Assembly: GCA_964391725.1 (NCBI GenBank)
Contig: CAYMNB010000008.1
Location: 15,327-79,326 of the forward strand
DNA from: SpSt-1165 sp964391725
GTDB taxonomy: Bacteria; Chloroflexota; Anaerolineae; Anaerolineales; Anaerolineaceae
DNA: 64,000 bases
Reading direction: 5' to 3'
Positions within the stretch are counted from its first letter, which is position 1; each line of letters begins with the position of its first letter. Shown here piece after piece: positions 25,112 through 34,724 of this stretch. The translations under genes were made by a program, and so were the position numbers. The notes beneath the pieces are model-generated. The model saw only the letters and a list, made by a program, of their open reading frames with translations, did not search any database and was not told where the DNA came from.

Positions 25112-26089
25112 CTACCCCACATCAGACCGGAAATACCAGTCAAATAATTTGTCATAGAGCTTGAACAGAACCCGTTTGATAAGCCCCACCTGCAAGATTT
25201 TCTGGCCCAATCCTTGCTTTTTGGCCGGTGCTGCGCTGCCTTTCACCGTCAGTTCTGGAACTTCGGCGACGTGATCCAAGGTGTTGCTCAAGTTCACGGC
25301 GTAAGACTGCATCGTCATCAACCGCAGATAGCCTTCTTCATCAATGCGGCGGTCAAAATTAATCACCTGCCCCATCGGACGATCCATGTCAAAGGGCAGG
25401 AACTGCTTTACAACTTGTTTGTAAGCCAGAAACTGCCAATGGGAGGCCCCAACCAGCGCCTCACGTCCTTGATAGCTTATCCGCCAATCTTTGCCCTGTT
25501 CATATTGCTCTTCCAGTTGCTCGAATTTCCCCAGACTTTCATTAAATGTTTTGAAAGTTTCCCATGACAGGAAGGCACCCTCTTCAATGGAGGCTTCTGG
25601 TGTATTGCCCGCCCAAGCCAGGGTGGCGGCTGAAACATGCAGGTCCAAACGGATGGGCCGTGCTGTCACCATGCCTGCCCTGGGGAAAGTCTCTAACAGC
25701 TCAAGCGAGGCCTTCAGCCATCCCTTCCGATAATAAATGTCATTATCGCCATACGCGATAATCTCACCCGGCGCACCATCCAGCATCACATTCCAGGCAC
25801 CGCCCTTGCCCAGATTCTTCTCCGACAGCATCAAATACTGGATATTCCCCCGGTTGCGTTCATCCACCAGATATTGCACCATTTCCTCACAACTGCCGTT
25901 ATCAAACACCAGCAGGTCAAAAGGCATCTCGGTATTTTCACGCAGGCTGTTCAGACAAACCTTGAGCACCTCCGGCATCTGTGTGTAGAACCCCCCCACG
26001 AAGGGGATATAGTTCAGCACCGCCACGGTGATTCGCTCGGGTTTGACGACACCCTGTACTTTCTTCTGTGGATTTTGGCCAACGCGCAT
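25112..26089 (-). CDS. GT2 family glycosyltransferase
   Basis: A 325-aa GT-A glycosyltransferase without membrane segments. The fold markers are VAVLNYIPF at the start of the nucleotide-binding strand, FDLLVFDNGSCEEM, LSEKNLGKGGAWN, and the DxD-like IIAYGDNDIYY. GAGGA precedes the ATG. It sits between another sugar transferase and the Gfo/Idh gene in the surface-glycan run, so it probably adds one residue of the repeat unit. Donor and acceptor are not known. Confidence 0.82.
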   Translation of the reverse strand: MRVGQNPQKKVQGVVKPERITVAVLNYIPFVGGFYTQMPEVLKVCLNSLRENTEMPFDLLVFDNGSCEEMVQYLVDERNRGNIQYLMLSEKNLGKGGAWNVMLDGAPGEIIAYGDNDIYYRKGWLKASLELLETFPRAGMVTARPIRLDLHVSAATLAWAGNTPEASIEEGAFLSWETFKTFNESLGKFEQLEEQYEQGKDWRISYQGREALVGASHWQFLAYKQVVKQFLPFDMDRPMGQVINFDRRIDEEGYLRLMTMQSYAVNLSNTLDHVAEVPELTVKGSAAPAKKQGLGQKILQVGLIKRVLFKLYDKLFDWYFRSDVG

Positions 26090-26094
26090 GTGTT

Positions 26095-27042
26095 TTATTC
26101 CTCCTGTGTCCTGCCTGTTCGATGAAACTTACGTGCCAACCAGCCTTTTACCGCTTCCCAACCCCTCTTTGGATGCAAGCAATAATGAAACAGTTTGCCC
26201 AACAGCTCTGAATGCCAATGAACCAGTGGAACTATCTCCACTTCGCGCCAAAAGCGTTGCCAGGTCATCGGCTGCCGATCAATACCACCCTCTCCCATGG
26301 ACCAGTTGGCATCTGTCAAAGGAAAGATATGTAGAAAACCGCCAGCTGCCTGGACATTCTCATTCGATTCGGGCAGGCGGTAATGCACCTGTCCGCCGGG
26401 CAGGTGGCTGTAATCATGGTTCTGGTGCAAGGCTATAATAGTCTCGGTGCAATCAATGGTTTTCCAGCCGCGTTGGCGGGCTTCATAGATCATCCAGTTG
26501 TCCCAGCCAGCCCGGCCGATCGCCAGGTCAGGCACATCGATAAAGCACTGCCGTGGAAAAACAAAATAATCACTGCCATACGGCCCGTGCAAACGCCCGA
26601 TCGCCTGATTCAATGCCATCAGACGTACCTGCCAGCCGTCATTGAAATCGATAGGCGTATCAATGGCAATGTCGTAGCGCTGCCCTACCAGCAGAAAATC
26701 ACGCTCCTGCGCCATCACCATCTTCACACTTTGTATTAGTGAATCGGTCAGGATGACATCCGCGTTAGCAAAGGCGAGAATTGGGCTGTCGGTACGCTCA
26801 CGGGCGATGTCAAACATGGCAGGGATCAACGGCGTGCCCATGCGGTTGGTACGCACTTCTCTGACGTGCAACACGCCCAACTCAGCTGCCGCTTCAGCCA
26901 TTCCCTCTTCATCCCCGATCATAAGCACCCTGACATCATCGCCCAGTTGGGTCCATGATACGATCGCGTTGCGTTGAATCGTGGCGATATGTTCGCTCTT
27001 TGTGAAGGGTTTGGGGGAAGTGAAAATGGTGATCAGGCTCAT
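26095..27042 (-). CDS. Putative GT-A type glycosyltransferase
   Basis: The 315-aa protein starts MSLITIFTSPKPF and shows a GT-A-like core: SWTQLGDDVRVLMIGDEEG, then ILAFANADVILTDSL, in which NADV can act as the metal-binding site. It contains no membrane segment. It overlaps the upstream cytidylyltransferase gene by ATGA (27039-27042) and lies in the middle of the glycan operon. The match to any named GT family is weak, so the call rests on fold pattern and context. Confidence 0.65.
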   Translation of the reverse strand: MSLITIFTSPKPFTKSEHIATIQRNAIVSWTQLGDDVRVLMIGDEEGMAEAAAELGVLHVREVRTNRMGTPLIPAMFDIARERTDSPILAFANADVILTDSLIQSVKMVMAQERDFLLVGQRYDIAIDTPIDFNDGWQVRLMALNQAIGRLHGPYGSDYFVFPRQCFIDVPDLAIGRAGWDNWMIYEARQRGWKTIDCTETIIALHQNHDYSHLPGGQVHYRLPESNENVQAAGGFLHIFPLTDANWSMGEGGIDRQPMTWQRFWREVEIVPLVHWHSELLGKLFHYCLHPKRGWEAVKGWLARKFHRTGRTQEE

Positions 27043-27839
27043 TGGCTGCTCTCCGCGTTTCGATTGTTGCGCGTATCAACATCTTTGAATGTCTTGTGTA
27101 TTATCGCAGAATTGATACCGTGCAGCTCCGGGTGTGCGTCAAAATATACAAGCACTTCCTGCCAGCTGAAATCACGCCGTCCACCGAAAGCAGCAGCCAG
27201 TTGTTCCACCAATTGCAGGTCTTCTGCTGTGTCCACCGTCCAGCGGTAATCGCCTTTGTCCTCTTCCGCGTTGAGAATGGTGACCGAAAACTGTCCTTCC
27301 TGCTCATAAAAGAATGGCATGACATGTTCGCGCTGGTACTGCGTGGCAGCTTCCTGCCACGCTTTTTCTAACCCGCTGAAATACACAGCTTCCACATCCA
27401 AACCGATCGGGTAGGTGCGGTGAAAAGGCGGCGGCAGGCGTGTCGCCGCAAAGTCGGCCTGTTCTTCGATCAACGCCGTGATGACTTCGTCGATCAACCC
27501 CGGGTCGATTAATGGGCAATCCGCCGTCAGCCGCACAACGATATCTGCTTTTGCCAGTTTGGCAGCCTGATAAAAGCGGTCAAGCACATCCTGTTCGCTG
27601 CCGCGATAGTGCGGGTAGCCCTGATCAGCACAATAACCAGCAATGGCATCATCGGAAGGATCTGTGGTGGTTGCCACCCAAACTTTATCAGTCAGTTGCG
27701 ACATCCTGGCGCGTTCCACCACCCAGTTCAACATCGGGTAGCCTGCAATCGGCATCAAAACTTTGGCCGGCAGGCGGCTGGAATTCATACGCGCCTGGAT
27801 AATTGACACCACAGTGTGTTCTTTTTGCCTCTCAGGCAT
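27039..27839 (-). CDS. SpsF-like cytidylyltransferase
   Basis: A 266-aa enzyme of the SpsF/NeuA-like CMP-sugar-acid synthetase group. The signature VSIIQARMNSSRLPAKVL binds the nucleotide, RLTADCPLIDPGLID carries the metal-binding Asp, and the mid-region RGSEQDVLDRF is typical for SpsF. Such proteins activate sugar acids with CTP. Two genes upstream a NeuB-like synthase is encoded, so the likely substrate is the 3-deoxy sugar acid made there. It overlaps the GT4 gene upstream by 8 bases. Confidence 0.83.
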   Translation of the reverse strand: MPERQKEHTVVSIIQARMNSSRLPAKVLMPIAGYPMLNWVVERARMSQLTDKVWVATTTDPSDDAIAGYCADQGYPHYRGSEQDVLDRFYQAAKLAKADIVVRLTADCPLIDPGLIDEVITALIEEQADFAATRLPPPFHRTYPIGLDVEAVYFSGLEKAWQEAATQYQREHVMPFFYEQEGQFSVTILNAEEDKGDYRWTVDTAEDLQLVEQLAAAFGGRRDFSWQEVLVYFDAHPELHGINSAIIHKTFKDVDTRNNRNAESSQ

Positions 27840-28959
27840 CTTTGCTGCCCTCCATGGCTATGTTGTATGCAGTAACCAGTTCTTTGAAATTCTCAGGCCA
27901 ATTGGCGCGTTTCTCCGCAGTTTCTCTGGCGTTTCTGCCCATCTGCTTCCATCTTAATGGGTCTACCGCTGCGATTTCCTGCAGTTTTGCGCTCAGTGCC
28001 TGCCAATCACCGACAGGAAAGAACCAGCCATTCTCTCCCTCGACCACCCATTCACGGTTGCCGGGAATATCAGAAACGATTGCCGGTGTGGCGCAAGCCA
28101 GCGATTCCATCAACGACACTGATGAACCATCGGTCAATGAAGCGCTGACATACACATCGGCCGCACGATAATAAGCTGGCAGATCTGCATATTGGGTCCT
28201 GCCGCCCACCCAGACCTTGTCCGCAACACCGGCTTCCGTGATCATCGCCTGCAAAGCCTGAGCCTGAGAACCACCCCCCAGTAATATCAATCGCAGTCGT
28301 GGATTCCGCGCAGCAGCATCAATAAACCCCTGTACTGCCGTACCCACATCATAAACAGGCTCCCATGCCCGTGTGGATAACACCACGATTTCATTATTAT
28401 CCCAGCCCAGTTGTTGACGAATGAACTGGTCTTTTTGTTCAGGACAAAAATGCCCTAAATCAACCCCCCACGGCAAGATCGTGATTCTCTCTGATGGAAA
28501 ACCGAACTCTTTGGCCTTTTCTGCCACCGCTTGACAGTCACACACGAATGCATCCGAGTTTTCCAGGGTGAAATGAGTATCTGCTAACATCCGGGGACTG
28601 CTGTCTGCATCCAGCAACAGATCATAGCCCCAGGACATCGTCACCAGCGGATGGAAGCCTGCCATAGACGTCAACAACGCTGCCGTTTGAACCGAACCCG
28701 CATGCACCACATCAGGACGTACTGCCTCCAAAACTGTAACCAGGTCGCGCACCAAAGCAGGATACTCCTCACGGTCAACCGGCCGGCAGCCGCCAGTCCA
28801 GCGCACCGGGTTCACGCCGGCAGGCAGCGGCCGGTATTCACGCTCAACTCCGCGCTTTTCAAGGCGCAGAGAGAAAACTTCGTGTTCCGTTTCAGCCAGC
28901 GCGCTGAGAAAGCGATGGTCATGCGGGGTGTAATCTTTGGTGAAATACAGAACACGCAC
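27832..28959 (-). CDS. GT4 family glycosyltransferase
   Basis: A 375-aa GT-B glycosyltransferase. ERITILPWGVDLGHF marks the domain junction, VVLSTRAWEPVYDVGTAV the second Rossmann start, and SLMESLACATPAIVSDIPGNREWV the donor-site E-x7-E motif. The start is GTG at 28959, overlapping the NeuB stop (TAGTG), so translation is coupled. By context it builds the surface glycan. Confidence 0.87.
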   Translation of the reverse strand: MRVLYFTKDYTPHDHRFLSALAETEHEVFSLRLEKRGVEREYRPLPAGVNPVRWTGGCRPVDREEYPALVRDLVTVLEAVRPDVVHAGSVQTAALLTSMAGFHPLVTMSWGYDLLLDADSSPRMLADTHFTLENSDAFVCDCQAVAEKAKEFGFPSERITILPWGVDLGHFCPEQKDQFIRQQLGWDNNEIVVLSTRAWEPVYDVGTAVQGFIDAAARNPRLRLILLGGGSQAQALQAMITEAGVADKVWVGGRTQYADLPAYYRAADVYVSASLTDGSSVSLMESLACATPAIVSDIPGNREWVVEGENGWFFPVGDWQALSAKLQEIAAVDPLRWKQMGRNARETAEKRANWPENFKELVTAYNIAMEGSKDA

Positions 28960-30026
28960 TACGCACCCACATCTACCCAGCGGATTTCTTTACCTTCTGG
29001 CAGGTCATGCACAGCACTGGAGCCAATCAACTGGTTGATCTCATACGGCTTAACCGCTCCGGGTGTGGCCGGACGCAACACCTTGAGCATATCACGTTGG
29101 ATTACCTCACCGGCTTTGATCGCCCGGGCAGCCCTCACGCAGCGCTGCTGCACCACCACAGTGTCCTGCTCGTTGCCTGCCACAACTTTATCAGCGCTGC
29201 CGAGAGCGCGTTCCAACTGCCTGGTGTTGATCACCATCGCTGCCCAGGTGTGGGGATTCATGGCAAATTTGTGATCCGGCCCTTCGCGGTCATTGTCATC
29301 GGTGAAGTGCTTTTCGATCACCCGCGCACCCAATGCCACCGCCCCCAACACTGTGGCATGCCCATGGGTATGATCTGACAGGCCGACCACCAAATCAGGA
29401 AACATAGTCTGGTAGGTTTGCAGCACCCGCAGGTGGATATGGTCAAAGTTGCCATCCGCCGCGGTGTAATTGGTGTTACATTGCAGCAGAATTAGTTGAG
29501 GGTTGATTTTCAAAATGGCATGTACTGCGCGCTGCACATCACCGATGTCGGCAGCGCCAGTTGCCAGGATCACAGGCTTGTTCTTGGAAGCCATCCGCTC
29601 TAATACTTCCAACCAGGTGATATCGCCCGAACCGATCTTATAGGCAGGCACATAAGGGTCCAGCATATCAATGGCATCGAAATCATAGGGCGATGAAAAG
29701 TAATCGATACCGGCCTCGTCGCAGGTTTCTTTCAGGATCGGTGTCCACTCAAACGGGATTGAGGCATCTGCGTACACTTCGACCACAGATCGCTTCCAAT
29801 TTGCCTGGTGACTGACCTGTGAGTTCATGTGGGTAAAACCATAATCCGAAACGATCTCCGGCGCACGGAAATTCTGAAACTTGGCGGCATCTGCCCCGGC
29901 TTGCGCTGCCATGTGGATCAATGCTTTGGCACGCTCCAGGTTGCCGTCATGGTTGGCAGCGATGTCGGCAATGAAATAGGTCGGATGATCACCACCGATA
30001 GGTTTGTTATTTATTTTCATCTCCAT
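28959..30026 (-). CDS. NeuB-like sugar-acid synthase with SAF domain
   Basis: NeuB-family enzymes condense phosphoenolpyruvate with a six-carbon amino sugar to make nine-carbon acids such as sialic, legionaminic or pseudaminic acid. The residues match: ADIAANHDGNLERAK, KFQNFRAPEI, KIGSGDITWLE, ATGAADI, GLSDHTHGHATVLGAVALGA and VIEKHFTDD. The C-terminal 65 residues form the antifreeze-like SAF domain (RAARAIKAGEVIQRDML). LQCNTNYTA replaces the usual HCTTEYPA-type stretch, so the substrate may be unusual. At 355 aa it is full length. No NeuC, LegB or PseB-type precursor enzyme is in the window. Confidence 0.87.
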   Translation of the reverse strand: MEMKINNKPIGGDHPTYFIADIAANHDGNLERAKALIHMAAQAGADAAKFQNFRAPEIVSDYGFTHMNSQVSHQANWKRSVVEVYADASIPFEWTPILKETCDEAGIDYFSSPYDFDAIDMLDPYVPAYKIGSGDITWLEVLERMASKNKPVILATGAADIGDVQRAVHAILKINPQLILLQCNTNYTAADGNFDHIHLRVLQTYQTMFPDLVVGLSDHTHGHATVLGAVALGARVIEKHFTDDNDREGPDHKFAMNPHTWAAMVINTRQLERALGSADKVVAGNEQDTVVVQQRCVRAARAIKAGEVIQRDMLKVLRPATPGAVKPYEINQLIGSSAVHDLPEGKEIRWVDVGA

Positions 30027-30038
30027 CTTGTGCTCTCC

Positions 30039-30956
30039 TTATCCACCTACCGACATCAATCGCTGGCGGTAACCATCTTGTGATTGCTGTTTCAGTCGTT
30101 CCAAGCCGTCCGCCACCGTCGGCAGTGGTGCGCCAAGTGCGGCTTTCAATTTCGACACATCCAAAGTCAAATCCGGCGAACGCACCGCGCCCAATGCCGC
30201 CTCTTTCCACGAAACCGGTTCGATCAACCCCGGATCAAATCCAAAGGTTCGCGCCAGCCGGCAGCCGAATTCATATTTGCTCAATGCTTCGTCCACACTC
30301 ACGTGATACAAACCATGCAGGTTCTTTTCGAGCATCTTGAAAAGAACGTCTACCAAGTCACACACCATCATCGGGCTATAGAAAAGGTCAATGAACCCAT
30401 TCAAATGGTTTCCCGACCGCAAATGATTGTAAAAGAATTCGCACAGACTACGCTTGCCTGAAAGACTCCACCCATAAAAGTTGATCCTCGCGATAATGGC
30501 TTCGGCATTTAGCTCCCCCACTACCTGTTCAGCCTGCAATTTGGTGCGTGCATAATGATTGATCGGATTTGGCAGATCGCTCTCTGCGTAGTTCCCCTTT
30601 TGCCCATCAAACACGGCATCCGTTGACAGGTGGATAAAAGGAATAGAAAGAGATGCCGCCTTTTGCGCGATCTCCGCCGGCAGTTGGGTGTTCAACTGCT
30701 CCGCCAGGCCTGGATCGTGTTCACAAGCATCCAGGCTGGCTACCGCTGCGCAATTGATAATCAGATCCGGTTTGGTGTCTTCGATCAGGCGTGACACAGC
30801 CCCCGTTTGTGTGAGGTCGCTTTGCCGCACAGTAAATGGTGCTTGCGGTAGAATCTGGTTATGAACGGTTCCAAACACCTCCATGCTACCATGTTTCATC
30901 ATGGCCAGGTTGAGGCCAAACAAACCGCTCACACCGAGAATCAACAAACGTTTCAT
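30039..30956 (-). CDS. RmlD-like sugar-nucleotide reductase (SDR)
   Basis: An extended SDR of 305 aa resembling dTDP-4-dehydrorhamnose reductase. The Rossmann motif is GVSGLFGLNLA, INCAAVASLDACEHD matches RmlD, and the Tyr-x3-Lys pair is YARTK with FIHLSTDAVFDG before it. I start at ATG 30956, which places the Rossmann strand at the N-terminus; a longer ORF from 31121 would overlap the preceding gene and adds 55 residues without family support. RmlA, B and C are not present, so rhamnose itself is not assured. Confidence 0.82.
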   Translation of the reverse strand: MKRLLILGVSGLFGLNLAMMKHGSMEVFGTVHNQILPQAPFTVRQSDLTQTGAVSRLIEDTKPDLIINCAAVASLDACEHDPGLAEQLNTQLPAEIAQKAASLSIPFIHLSTDAVFDGQKGNYAESDLPNPINHYARTKLQAEQVVGELNAEAIIARINFYGWSLSGKRSLCEFFYNHLRSGNHLNGFIDLFYSPMMVCDLVDVLFKMLEKNLHGLYHVSVDEALSKYEFGCRLARTFGFDPGLIEPVSWKEAALGAVRSPDLTLDVSKLKAALGAPLPTVADGLERLKQQSQDGYRQRLMSVGG

Positions 30957-30993
30957 CAGCGCTGCCTGCCGTTCATTTCTGTGTGACGCCCGT

Positions 30994-32625
30994 TCAGTTC
31001 TTCTTTTCCACAACTTGCTGCCAGTCGATAGGTTCACCGACAAGATAAGCAAAGGTATCTCGGTATCGCTGCCAATGTTTTTGACTGGTGATGTGCGTGA
31101 TCGATTTCTCGCTGTAGTCATTCCACTTTTTTACAAGATGCCAGGGAAATGGCAGTGGATAATCAAAGAAAAAGCTATACGCATACAGCCACGCAGACTT
31201 CACATCTTCTTCTGACAACATATATTTTTGCGGTTCCTGCAAAACTCCACCAAGGGTTTTATAGTACTGCACCCACGAGTAAGGATCCAAAGTAAAGCCT
31301 CGCCCACGGTAATGGGTATCACCAATCACGATCACTGGTTTACCGCGCATCGCCATTTCCATACCCACGGTGGTCGTGAAAACCAGACCCAGTGTGGCGA
31401 TATCCATCAGGTCATAGGTGTTGACTTTTTCGTCAGCAGGAATAATAACGATGTGCTTTGGCAGCTCGGGAATCACAGATTTTATCACATCCACAATCGA
31501 TTGCCCCTCTGCCAGCATCTCACCCGGATGGACCCGTATCACCAATTGTATGTCTGGCCGTCCCAAAAAATATTGCAGCGTGCGACACACCCAATCTTCC
31601 ATCGATTTTGTAAAGATGTTGCGCCCCAATGTGAGGCTGTCGCCAAGCACATTGGTCGGCAGCAGTACGATAGGACGGTCATCCAATCCCAGGTTCTGGC
31701 GGATGGCTTCTCCCCCTTCCGACGGCTGTCCCTGCCACAGTCTTGAAAAATTCTCCCACAACGTGGCGTTCTGGCGCGCGGAAAACAAGGCTCGAATTTC
31801 CTCCCATTGTTCATTTGTCAGAGAGGTATTCTTACGCACCTCCCACAACGGCGCCGTGTTCTGACGCATCACTTCTTCATCCTGTGCCAGCCATATGTGG
31901 TCTCGCTTGTCACTGAATTCATAGGTGACGGTTTTTAAGCCAAGATGTTTGGCATACCGAAAGAGCACGCCCATTTCCTGAATAGTACCGTTCGGAACGA
32001 TAACAACGTCAGGGTGATTTTCCTCAAAGTAGTCCATAGCTACCCTTGCTGCACGCGCGTTGCGATCCATGCGGAATTTAAATAAGTTACTTTCTTCATC
32101 CACCTCTTCATTGCGCAAGGTGTACATGCAATCCAGATGTGAGACCTCTGTGACAATATCCTGCAAAGCAGGCGTCAATTGGCGGTACTGTGCTGTAATC
32201 TTCAGAAATGAAACATTTTTCAAGTGTGGTTCCGCAGTAGAAAGCACCTGTCGCGCATACGCATTCTGCTGCCTCAGGTCAAACGCAGAAACATCCGTCA
32301 GCCAATCCTCATACGGCAGGTAACCGAGGGTAACGTCATGCCCAAGGGCTGCCAAACCCAAGCCAACCAAAGAAGCATGGGTAATCCAGTAATGAAGGCT
32401 GGCGAAGAGAAAGATGCTCTTCGGTTCTGTGGTCTTCACTGATTCATCTACTCCCGAAATGTCTTCAAGGATCTTCGGAATATGTTTCTCCAATTCGCCC
32501 AGATTAAACCTGGAATTTAGCGGTTTGTTATACTGCTGACGCAGTTGATAATACATCTCTGCCGTCCAGGGCAGATACCCCAACAATTGTTTGATAGTTT
32601 CTTTGTTATTCACAGCAGCAGTCAT
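30994..32625 (-). CDS. KpsC/KpsS-like capsule polysaccharide synthesis protein
   Basis: The 543-aa soluble protein has, in its last 150 residues, the pattern of the Capsule_synth (KpsS/LipB) family: VIRVHPGE, then TTTVGMEMAMRGKPVIVIGDTHYRGRG. Its N-terminal 300 residues look GT-B-like (IFLFASLHYWITHASLVGLGL, VVIVPNGTIQEMG) but have no clear family. KpsC/S enzymes add 3-deoxy-octulosonic acid linkers using CMP-Kdo, so a CMP-sugar-acid transferase role fits the NeuB/SpsF genes nearby. I use ATG 32625, which overlaps the Wzt stop as ATGA. Confidence 0.7.
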   Translation of the reverse strand: MTAAVNNKETIKQLLGYLPWTAEMYYQLRQQYNKPLNSRFNLGELEKHIPKILEDISGVDESVKTTEPKSIFLFASLHYWITHASLVGLGLAALGHDVTLGYLPYEDWLTDVSAFDLRQQNAYARQVLSTAEPHLKNVSFLKITAQYRQLTPALQDIVTEVSHLDCMYTLRNEEVDEESNLFKFRMDRNARAARVAMDYFEENHPDVVIVPNGTIQEMGVLFRYAKHLGLKTVTYEFSDKRDHIWLAQDEEVMRQNTAPLWEVRKNTSLTNEQWEEIRALFSARQNATLWENFSRLWQGQPSEGGEAIRQNLGLDDRPIVLLPTNVLGDSLTLGRNIFTKSMEDWVCRTLQYFLGRPDIQLVIRVHPGEMLAEGQSIVDVIKSVIPELPKHIVIIPADEKVNTYDLMDIATLGLVFTTTVGMEMAMRGKPVIVIGDTHYRGRGFTLDPYSWVQYYKTLGGVLQEPQKYMLSEEDVKSAWLYAYSFFFDYPLPFPWHLVKKWNDYSEKSITHITSQKHWQRYRDTFAYLVGEPIDWQQVVEKKN

Positions 32626-33872
32626 TGTTTCAATATCCTCCAATCCAATTTTGGCCTCAGCGGGCCCACCCGGGATTCCACCCAGTGTTTTCCCGGAGCA
32701 CCTGCACCATCGACATGGAATACCAGGGCATGCTCATCTTGAAAATAACGCTTCACCCGAAATGCACTGGCATTCATCCCCAAAATATACTTTCCTTCGT
32801 TGAGCCAGTCTGCCGGCACCAGGCAGCGACTGATATAGCGACCGGGATCACGCGTGGCATATTGAGCAAAAAATTGCGGGTCATCTGTGTCGAATGAGGC
32901 GAAGATATACTCTCCGCGCGAATTCATCAAGTAAATGCCCACCCTTAACCCGCTGATCGGGGACGTCAGTTCATACTCAAGTTCGACAACAATCGGATGG
33001 GTACTACGCACCGATTCGGTGAATGATCTGCCTTCATTCTGTACACGCATGGCAATCGGCCGAAATGGTGCCGCAGAAGGGGGAATTTCCTCATCACACC
33101 AAAGTCGCTGCCCTTCTTCGGCAAACCCTTCTGCCAGATAGAAATCTACTGCCTCCGGTGTGGGCGCGCGTTTCACGATATTGCCATGATTCAGGACAAT
33201 TGCCTCCTGCGTCAGCCGCAAGATGGCGCTCATATTATGACTGACGAATAACACCGTGCGCCCTTCGGTAGAGACATCCTGCATCTTGCCAAGACACTTG
33301 CGCTGGAAATCAGCATCTCCCACCGCCAGCACCTCATCCACCACCAAAATCTCTGGCTCCAAATGCGCTGCCACCGAAAACGCCAGACGCATTTGCATAC
33401 CGCTGGAATAGCGTTTGATTGGCGTGTCGATAAATTTCTCCACTTCAGAAAAATCAATGATCTCGTCCAGCTTGCGGTCTATATCACTGCGGTGCATGCC
33501 CAGGATGGCACCATTCAGATAGATATTTTCACGCCCGGTCAATTCCGGGTGAAAACCCGTACCAACCTCCAGCAGCGCCCCGACCCGCCCGTGGATTTCA
33601 GCATACCCTTCCGAAGGTTCTGTCACGCGTGACAATATCTTCAACAGCGTGGATTTGCCAGCGCCATTGCGTCCGATAATGCCGATTACCGAACCACGTT
33701 CGATCTCGAAACTGACATCCCGCAACGCCCACAACACTTCGCCCTCATGCCCATTTTTCTTCCGTTGGAACCATTGCGGCAAAGATTCACGCAAGGTCTG
33801 ATATGCCAGCACCTGTGAACCCAACCGGTATTGTTTGCCCAATTTATGCGCGCGGATAGAGATTTCTGCCAT
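32622..33872 (-). CDS. Wzt-type polysaccharide ABC exporter ATPase
   Basis: ATPase subunit of an O-antigen/teichoic-acid-type exporter. Walker A is GRNGAGKST, the signature YSSGMQMRLAF, Walker B ILVVDEVLAVGD. Residues after about 250 form a beta-rich C-terminal domain (RSTHPIVVELEYELTSP, ISGLRVGIYLMNSRGEYIF), matching the Wzt carbohydrate-binding domain that recognises the finished glycan end. The length of 416 aa agrees. AAGGAGA precedes the ATG. It is 9 bases downstream of the permease gene. Confidence 0.92.
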   Translation of the reverse strand: MAEISIRAHKLGKQYRLGSQVLAYQTLRESLPQWFQRKKNGHEGEVLWALRDVSFEIERGSVIGIIGRNGAGKSTLLKILSRVTEPSEGYAEIHGRVGALLEVGTGFHPELTGRENIYLNGAILGMHRSDIDRKLDEIIDFSEVEKFIDTPIKRYSSGMQMRLAFSVAAHLEPEILVVDEVLAVGDADFQRKCLGKMQDVSTEGRTVLFVSHNMSAILRLTQEAIVLNHGNIVKRAPTPEAVDFYLAEGFAEEGQRLWCDEEIPPSAAPFRPIAMRVQNEGRSFTESVRSTHPIVVELEYELTSPISGLRVGIYLMNSRGEYIFASFDTDDPQFFAQYATRDPGRYISRCLVPADWLNEGKYILGMNASAFRVKRYFQDEHALVFHVDGAGAPGKHWVESRVGPLRPKLDWRILKQ

Positions 33873-33881
33873 GTTTTCTCC

Positions 33882-34721
33882 TTAGACCATGTCCGCAAAC
33901 AAACGTTCCATAAAACGGAAATAGAACAGCCCGCTGACCAACACCACCAACGACACACCCACCGACAACAAGATCATATTGATAGGTAAAGTTGGTACTG
34001 TTCCCAGCATCGCCCAGCGGAATCCTTCCACCACACCCGTCATCGGGTTGAGATAATACAACATTCGCCAACGTTCAGGCACCATGCTGGCTGGATATAC
34101 AATCGGGGTGATGAACATCCAGAATTGCGCAAGAAAAGGCATCACATAGGCAATGTCGCGGTATAGGACATTCAGGGCGGCAAACCACAACCCCACACCC
34201 AGCGCAGTGATCAAAGTCATGAGCAAGAACAGCGGCAGAGAAAGCATCGACCAACGCAATGGTGTCTGATAATAGATCATCAACCCCACCAGCACCACCA
34301 ACGCAATCGCAAAATCGACCAACCCCGCCATGATCGAAGAAAGCGGCAGCACCAACCGCGGGAAATACACCTTGGTGATCATATGACGGTTCGCGACCAG
34401 CGAGCGTGCGGCATCTTGCAATGCTTTGCTGAACAATTGCCACGGCAGTAACGCTGTATAGGTGAAGATCGGATAGGGCACCCCATCAGAAGGCACTGCT
34501 GCCAGGTTGCCAAAAAAAATCGTGAAGACAATCATCGTCATCACTGGTTGCAGGATCGCCCAGGCTGCCCCCAGCAAGGTTTGCTTGTAACGCACTTTGA
34601 TGTCACGCCAAATCATGAAAAAGACCAATTCGCGATAAATCCACAAATCGCGCAAATTGAGGGCAGAAAAACCCTTTGGCGGTTTCAGCATAATCACTGG
34701 CAAAGGTGTCGATTCAGTCAT
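33882..34721 (-). CDS. Wzm-type polysaccharide ABC exporter permease
   Basis: An ABC-2 membrane protein of 279 aa with about six transmembrane segments. It has the family start LRDLWIYRELVFFMIWRDIK and the RYKQTLLGAAWAILQPV stretch. Together with Wzt it exports a lipid-linked polysaccharide across the membrane. It lies 3 bases downstream of the regulator, so its translation is probably coupled. In a monoderm bacterium the product would be a wall- or membrane-linked glycan, not LPS. Confidence 0.92.
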   Translation of the reverse strand: MTESTPLPVIMLKPPKGFSALNLRDLWIYRELVFFMIWRDIKVRYKQTLLGAAWAILQPVMTMIVFTIFFGNLAAVPSDGVPYPIFTYTALLPWQLFSKALQDAARSLVANRHMITKVYFPRLVLPLSSIMAGLVDFAIALVVLVGLMIYYQTPLRWSMLSLPLFLLMTLITALGVGLWFAALNVLYRDIAYVMPFLAQFWMFITPIVYPASMVPERWRMLYYLNPMTGVVEGFRWAMLGTVPTLPINMILLSVGVSLVVLVSGLFYFRFMERLFADMV

Positions 34722-34724
34722 CGA

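Noticed and set aside
30957..31121. 55-residue extension of the RmlD-like protein
   Set aside because: It would overlap the preceding gene by more than 100 bases and put an untypical sequence before the Rossmann strand.
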